Assembly (NCBI GenBank): GCA_017853735.1
Contig: JAFMJA010000095.1
Location: 1 to 9,174, forward strand
Length of the DNA: 9,174 nucleotides
Direction of reading: 5' to 3'
Source of the DNA: Burkholderiaceae bacterium
GTDB taxonomy: Bacteria; Pseudomonadota; Gammaproteobacteria; Burkholderiales; Burkholderiaceae_C
Shown here: positions 5,513 to 9,174 of the stretch, piece after piece
How positions within the stretch are numbered: the stretch's first letter is position 1
How the letters are laid out: each line of letters opens with the position of its first letter
The notes under the pieces: model-generated
What the model was told of the DNA's origin: nothing
Database searches by the model: none
Seen by the model: only the letters and a program-made list of their open reading frames with translations
Program-made: the position numbers and the translations under genes

Positions 5513-7297
5513 TCAGAACGACTCCAGCGCCAGGCCAGTCACGCTGGAGGCACCCTGGACAATGCTGTCGCACAGGCCAGGCGCCTGGCTCAGGACATGA
5601 TCGGCAAAAAATCGGGCAGTGACCATCTTGCTGCGCATGAACTCTGCGTCTCCGCCCCGCTCCAACGCCGCCAGGGCCGCCAGCAGTGCCCGCCCCAACT
5701 GCCAACCTGCGATCAGTTTGCCCGACAACATCAGATAGGGAACGCTGCCCGCGTAAACTGCGTTCGGGTCCTGCTGGCCACACAGAAAATCAACAACCTC
5801 CAGGAAGGATTGGCGTGCGCGCTCAAGGGCATCGGCCACAACCAGCGCATCCGCGTGTTTGCTTTGCCTGAGTTGGGCTTCGCTGGCCTCGATCTGCGCA
5901 GCAATTCCCCTGGCTGTGCGGCCGCCATCGCGCAAGGTCTTGCGGCCCACCAGGTCATTGGCCTGGATCGCGGTGGTGCCTTCGTAGATCGTGAGGATCT
6001 TGGCATCTCGGTAATGTTGCGCAGCGCCGGTTTCCTCGATAAAACCCATGCCACCATGAACCTGTACGCCCAGCGAGGTCGCCTCCAGGCTCATTTCGGT
6101 GCTGTAACCTTTGACCAGGGGCACCATAAATTCGTAGAAAGCCTGGTTCTGCAGACGGGTCTGAGCTTCGGGGTGCGCGTGCGCCGCATCGTAAGCCGCA
6201 GCAGCCACACAGGCCATAGCACGGCAGCCTTCAATATTGGCGCGCATGGACATCAACATGCGCCGAACATCAGGATGATGAATGATGGGAGCGCTGCCTT
6301 TGACCGAGCCGTCCACCGGCCGGCTCTGCACCCGATCGCGGGCATACGCCACGGCTTGCTGGTAGGAACGCTCGGCCACCGCAATGCCTTGCACCCCAAC
6401 CGCAAAGCGTGCCGCATTCATCATGATGAACATGTACTCCAGGCCACGGTTTTCCTGGCCCACCAGGTAAGCGATTGCGCCGCCATGGTCGCCATACTGC
6501 AGCACAGCAGTGGGGCTGGCCTTGATGCCCAGCTTGTGCTCGATGCTGACGCAATGCACATCGTTGCGTGCGCCCAGGCTGCCATCGTCATTGACCAGAA
6601 ATTTGGGCACGACAAACAGGCTGATGCCCTTGACACCCTCGGGTGCCCCATTGATCCGTGCCAGCACCAAATGCACAATGTTTTCCGTCAGGTCGTGCTC
6701 ACCATAGGTGATGAAGATTTTGGTGCCGAAAAGCCTGAAGGTGCCATCCGCCTGCGGCTCGGCACGAGTTCTCACCAAAGACAGGTCAGAACCTGCCTGG
6801 GGTTCGGTGAGGTTCATGGTGCCCGTCCAGTTTCCCGACACCAATTTTTCGAGGTAAGTCTTTTTCAGTTCCTCGGAACCAGCGGTCAGCAAGGCCTCAA
6901 TGGCACCATCGGTCAGCAAAGGACAGAGGGCAAAGCTCAGGTTGGCACTGTTGAGCATCTCGGCACAGGCCGCAGCGATGACTTTGGGCAGTCCCTGGCC
7001 ACCGCAATCCGCTGAATGCTGCAGACCCTGCCAGCCGGCCTCGACATACTGCTGGTACGCCTGCTTGAAGCCAGGGGTGGTGGTCACCACGCCCTGATTC
7101 CAGCCTGAAGGGTTGCGGTCGCCCTCACGGTTGAGCGGAGCCACCACCTGCTGGTTGAACTTCGCCGCCTCCTCCAGCACCACCTGAGCGGTGTCGTAGC
7201 CTGCATGCTCAAAGCCAGGCAGTTGGCTAATCGCGTCGATGTGCGCGAGATGCCTGAGGTTGAACAGCATGTCTTTGACCGGTGCGTTGTAACTCAT
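5513..7297 (-). CDS. DmdC-like acyl-CoA dehydrogenase
   Basis: A 594-residue FAD flavoprotein that forms a 2,3-double bond in an acyl-CoA and passes electrons to ETF. It is longer than the usual ~380-residue enzymes and has the layout of the DmdC/3-methylmercaptopropionyl-CoA dehydrogenase group: a short N-terminal motif (PVKDMLFNL, residues 6-14), the alpha-helical N domain (~37-157), the beta domain starting MNLTEPQAGSD (161-171), the second helical domain with HGGMGF (414-419) and IYEGTT, and an extra C-terminal helical domain (~465-590). Glu439 in IYEGTT is at the catalytic-base position. GGAG (complement of 7304-7307) lies six bases before the ATG. It follows etfA by 65 bases. The substrate is unknown: DmdC acts in DMSP breakdown, but relatives are common in Burkholderiales without it, and no dmdA, dmdB or dmdD is present here, so the symbol is withheld. 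Confidence 0.94.
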   Translation of the reverse strand: MSYNAPVKDMLFNLRHLAHIDAISQLPGFEHAGYDTAQVVLEEAAKFNQQVVAPLNREGDRNPSGWNQGVVTTTPGFKQAYQQYVEAGWQGLQHSADCGGQGLPKVIAAACAEMLNSANLSFALCPLLTDGAIEALLTAGSEELKKTYLEKLVSGNWTGTMNLTEPQAGSDLSLVRTRAEPQADGTFRLFGTKIFITYGEHDLTENIVHLVLARINGAPEGVKGISLFVVPKFLVNDDGSLGARNDVHCVSIEHKLGIKASPTAVLQYGDHGGAIAYLVGQENRGLEYMFIMMNAARFAVGVQGIAVAERSYQQAVAYARDRVQSRPVDGSVKGSAPIIHHPDVRRMLMSMRANIEGCRAMACVAAAAYDAAHAHPEAQTRLQNQAFYEFMVPLVKGYSTEMSLEATSLGVQVHGGMGFIEETGAAQHYRDAKILTIYEGTTAIQANDLVGRKTLRDGGRTARGIAAQIEASEAQLRQSKHADALVVADALERARQSFLEVVDFLCGQQDPNAVYAGSVPYLMLSGKLIAGWQLGRALLAALAALERGGDAEFMRSKMVTARFFADHVLSQAPGLCDSIVQGASSVTGLALESF

Positions 7298-7362
7298 GCA
7301 TTGCTCCGAAAAAGTGACCGACTGGGACTAAGAAGCTGACTGCTGTGCTTGGACTGGATCCG

Positions 7363-8295
7363 CTACAAGGTCTGCACCAATTCTGGAACGGCAGAGAAAA
7401 GGTCTGCCTCCAGACCGTAATCAGCTACGCTGAAAATAGGTGCCTCCGGGTCCTTGTTGATGGCCACAATGACCTTGCTGTCCTTCATGCCCGCCAAGTG
7501 CTGGATGGCCCCACTGATGCCACAGGCAATGTAAAGCTGAGGCGCAACAATCTTCCCTGTCTGACCAACCTGCAAATCATTGGGGGCGTAGCCGGCATCC
7601 ACCGCAGCGCGGCTGGCGCCAATGGCCGCTCCAAGCTTGTCTGCCAGAGGGGTCAGCACTTCTTGAAACTTCTCGCTCGAACCCAGTGCGCGGCCCCCAG
7701 AGACGATGATTTTCGCTGCGGTGAGTTCGGGTCGATCGCTCTTGGCCAGTTCAGCGCCTACAAAGCTGCTCAGGCCGCTGTCGGCCACTGCGTCCATGGA
7801 CTGTACGCTGGCACTGCCGCCGCTGGCGCTGGCGGGATCAAAGCCGGTACCACGCACAGTGATCACCTTGATTGGATCCAGGCTTTGCACCTGGGAGATG
7901 GCGTTACCGGCATAAATCGGGCGCTCAAAGGTATCCGGGCTGTCGACCCGGGTAATGTCTGAAATCTGCGCCACATCCAGCCTGGCGGCAACTCGTGGAG
8001 CCACATTCTTGCCCGCAGCGGTGGCCGCAAACAGAATATGGCTGTAATCACCAGCCAGCGCAAGAACCTGGTCAGCCACATTCTCAGCCAGACCATGGGC
8101 CAGCGCGGTTCCATCTGCATGGATCACCTTGCTCACTCCGGAAATCTGAGCAGCTTGCGCTGCAGCCGCCGCCGCCTGATGGCCTGCCACCAGCAGGTGA
8201 ACTTCGCCGCCGCAAGCGAGCGCAGCAGTCACGGTATTGAGAGTGGCTGCCTTGATGGAAGCATGATCGTGTTCGGCAATAACCAGGGCTACCAT
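7363..8295 (-). CDS. etfA: Electron transfer flavoprotein, alpha subunit
   Basis: The 310-residue, FAD-carrying subunit of the soluble EtfAB heterodimer, which takes electrons from acyl-CoA dehydrogenases and delivers them to ETF:quinone oxidoreductase. The N-terminal nucleotide-fold domain (1-~185) starts MVALVIAEHDH. The C-terminal FAD domain carries GASRAAVDAG (226-235), QVGQTGK (242-248) and the ETF-alpha signature between 254 and 287 (LYIACGISGAIQHLAGM, then NKDPEAP). By alignment with human ETF-alpha, Ser228, Arg229, Thr246 and His266 match the flavin-contacting S248, R249, T266 and H286. GAAGGTGA lies just before the ATG, inside the last codons of etfB; one base separates the etfB stop from this ATG, so translation is probably coupled. 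Length and features match the housekeeping (group I) ETF, not the bifurcating FixB type. Confidence 0.98.
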   Translation of the reverse strand: MVALVIAEHDHASIKAATLNTVTAALACGGEVHLLVAGHQAAAAAAQAAQISGVSKVIHADGTALAHGLAENVADQVLALAGDYSHILFAATAAGKNVAPRVAARLDVAQISDITRVDSPDTFERPIYAGNAISQVQSLDPIKVITVRGTGFDPASASGGSASVQSMDAVADSGLSSFVGAELAKSDRPELTAAKIIVSGGRALGSSEKFQEVLTPLADKLGAAIGASRAAVDAGYAPNDLQVGQTGKIVAPQLYIACGISGAIQHLAGMKDSKVIVAINKDPEAPIFSVADYGLEADLFSAVPELVQTL

Positions 8296-8296
8296 T

Positions 8297-9046
<750 letters not shown>

Positions 9047-9078
9047 GCAACAAACTCCAGCTGAATAACAGGGAAAGA

Positions 9079-9098
9079 TGTCGCTGATTTCAGCAACA
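9079..9098. promoter_or_regulatory. 20-base imperfect palindrome upstream of etfB, possible operator
   Basis: The sequence TGTCGCTGATTTCAGCAACA has two nine-base arms around TT, with eight of nine pairs matching; the inner GCTGA/TCAGC is perfect. It lies 33 bases upstream of the etfB ATG and just before the plus-strand start at 9103, in a 56-base divergent gap. Position and symmetry suit a dimeric repressor or activator site, but no regulator is named by the sequence. Confidence 0.35.
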
Positions 9099-9102
9099 AA
9101 CC

Positions 9103-9174
9103 ATGAATTTTAGTCGCCTGCCCAAATCCTCCCGCGCAGTGGTGCTCACCCCGCCAACCGTCGATGGCCGGGAT
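9103..9174 (+). CDS. Unidentified protein, N-terminal 24 codons, runs off the window
   Basis: An ATG at 9103 opens a frame with no stop to the window end. The visible residues are MNFSRLPKSSRAVVLTP followed by PTVDGRD. I do not recognise the family. The start is divergent from etfB, which is a common place for a new gene, but no clear Shine-Dalgarno sequence precedes it: the upstream bases are CAGCAACAAACC. A nearby ATG at 9078, behind AGGGAAAG, ends after 11 codons. With only 72 bases visible the call rests mainly on position and an open frame, so it could be chance. Confidence 0.42.
   Translation, partial: MNFSRLPKSSRAVVLTPPTVDGRD

Noticed and set aside
5498..5516. CTGAGC/GCTCAG hairpin at the end of the acyl-CoA dehydrogenase gene as a terminator
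   Set aside because: Six-pair stem without a T run on the minus strand; it does not convincingly split the operon.
5597..7015. 472-codon open frame on the plus strand, opposite the acyl-CoA dehydrogenase
   Set aside because: It lies wholly antisense to a clearly conserved gene, shows no domain, and long antisense frames are common in GC-rich DNA.

Overview
The window looks like chromosomal DNA from a betaproteobacterium of the order Burkholderiales, most likely the family Comamonadaceae (Rhodoferax/Polaromonas-like). This rests on recalled family resemblance, not a search: a GlnRS with the betaproteobacterial N-terminal loop and an ITSKRK form of the KMSKS loop, a lysine/alanine-rich SWIB protein, and an etfBA/acyl-CoA dehydrogenase/nitronate monooxygenase-like gene block. 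The DNA is fairly GC-rich throughout. I saw no tRNA, rRNA, CRISPR array, insertion sequence or phage gene.

Layout, left to right. Positions 1-110 (minus) hold the start of a small secreted protein that runs off the window. Divergent from it is glnS (207-2288, plus), whose product carries about 90-100 extra residues inside the catalytic half. A 198-base AT-rich gap with short repeats follows, then a SWIB/MDM2-domain protein with a histone H1-like tail (2487-2942, plus), closed by a clear intrinsic terminator (2965-2991). Next comes a metallo-beta-lactamase/beta-CASP RNA-nuclease-like protein (3060-4424, plus) with its own plausible promoter.

It converges on a minus-strand block occupying 4453-9046. 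Read in transcription order this is etfB, etfA, a DmdC-like acyl-CoA dehydrogenase and an FMN-dependent nitronate monooxygenase-like oxidoreductase. The gaps are 1, 65 and 94 bases with no convincing terminator, so it is probably one operon. The dehydrogenase would pass electrons from an acyl-CoA thioester to the EtfAB heterodimer, and on to the quinone pool via ETF:quinone oxidoreductase, which is not in the window. At the right edge an unidentified plus-strand reading frame starts at 9103; a 20-base imperfect palindrome lies between it and etfB.

Most of the content is housekeeping. The points that stand out are the GlnRS insertion and the near-repeat motif at its two ends, the apparently leaderless start of glnS, the tandem-repeat tail of the SWIB gene and the repeat-rich DNA before it, and the palindrome upstream of etfB. 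I found no convincing undescribed multi-gene system.
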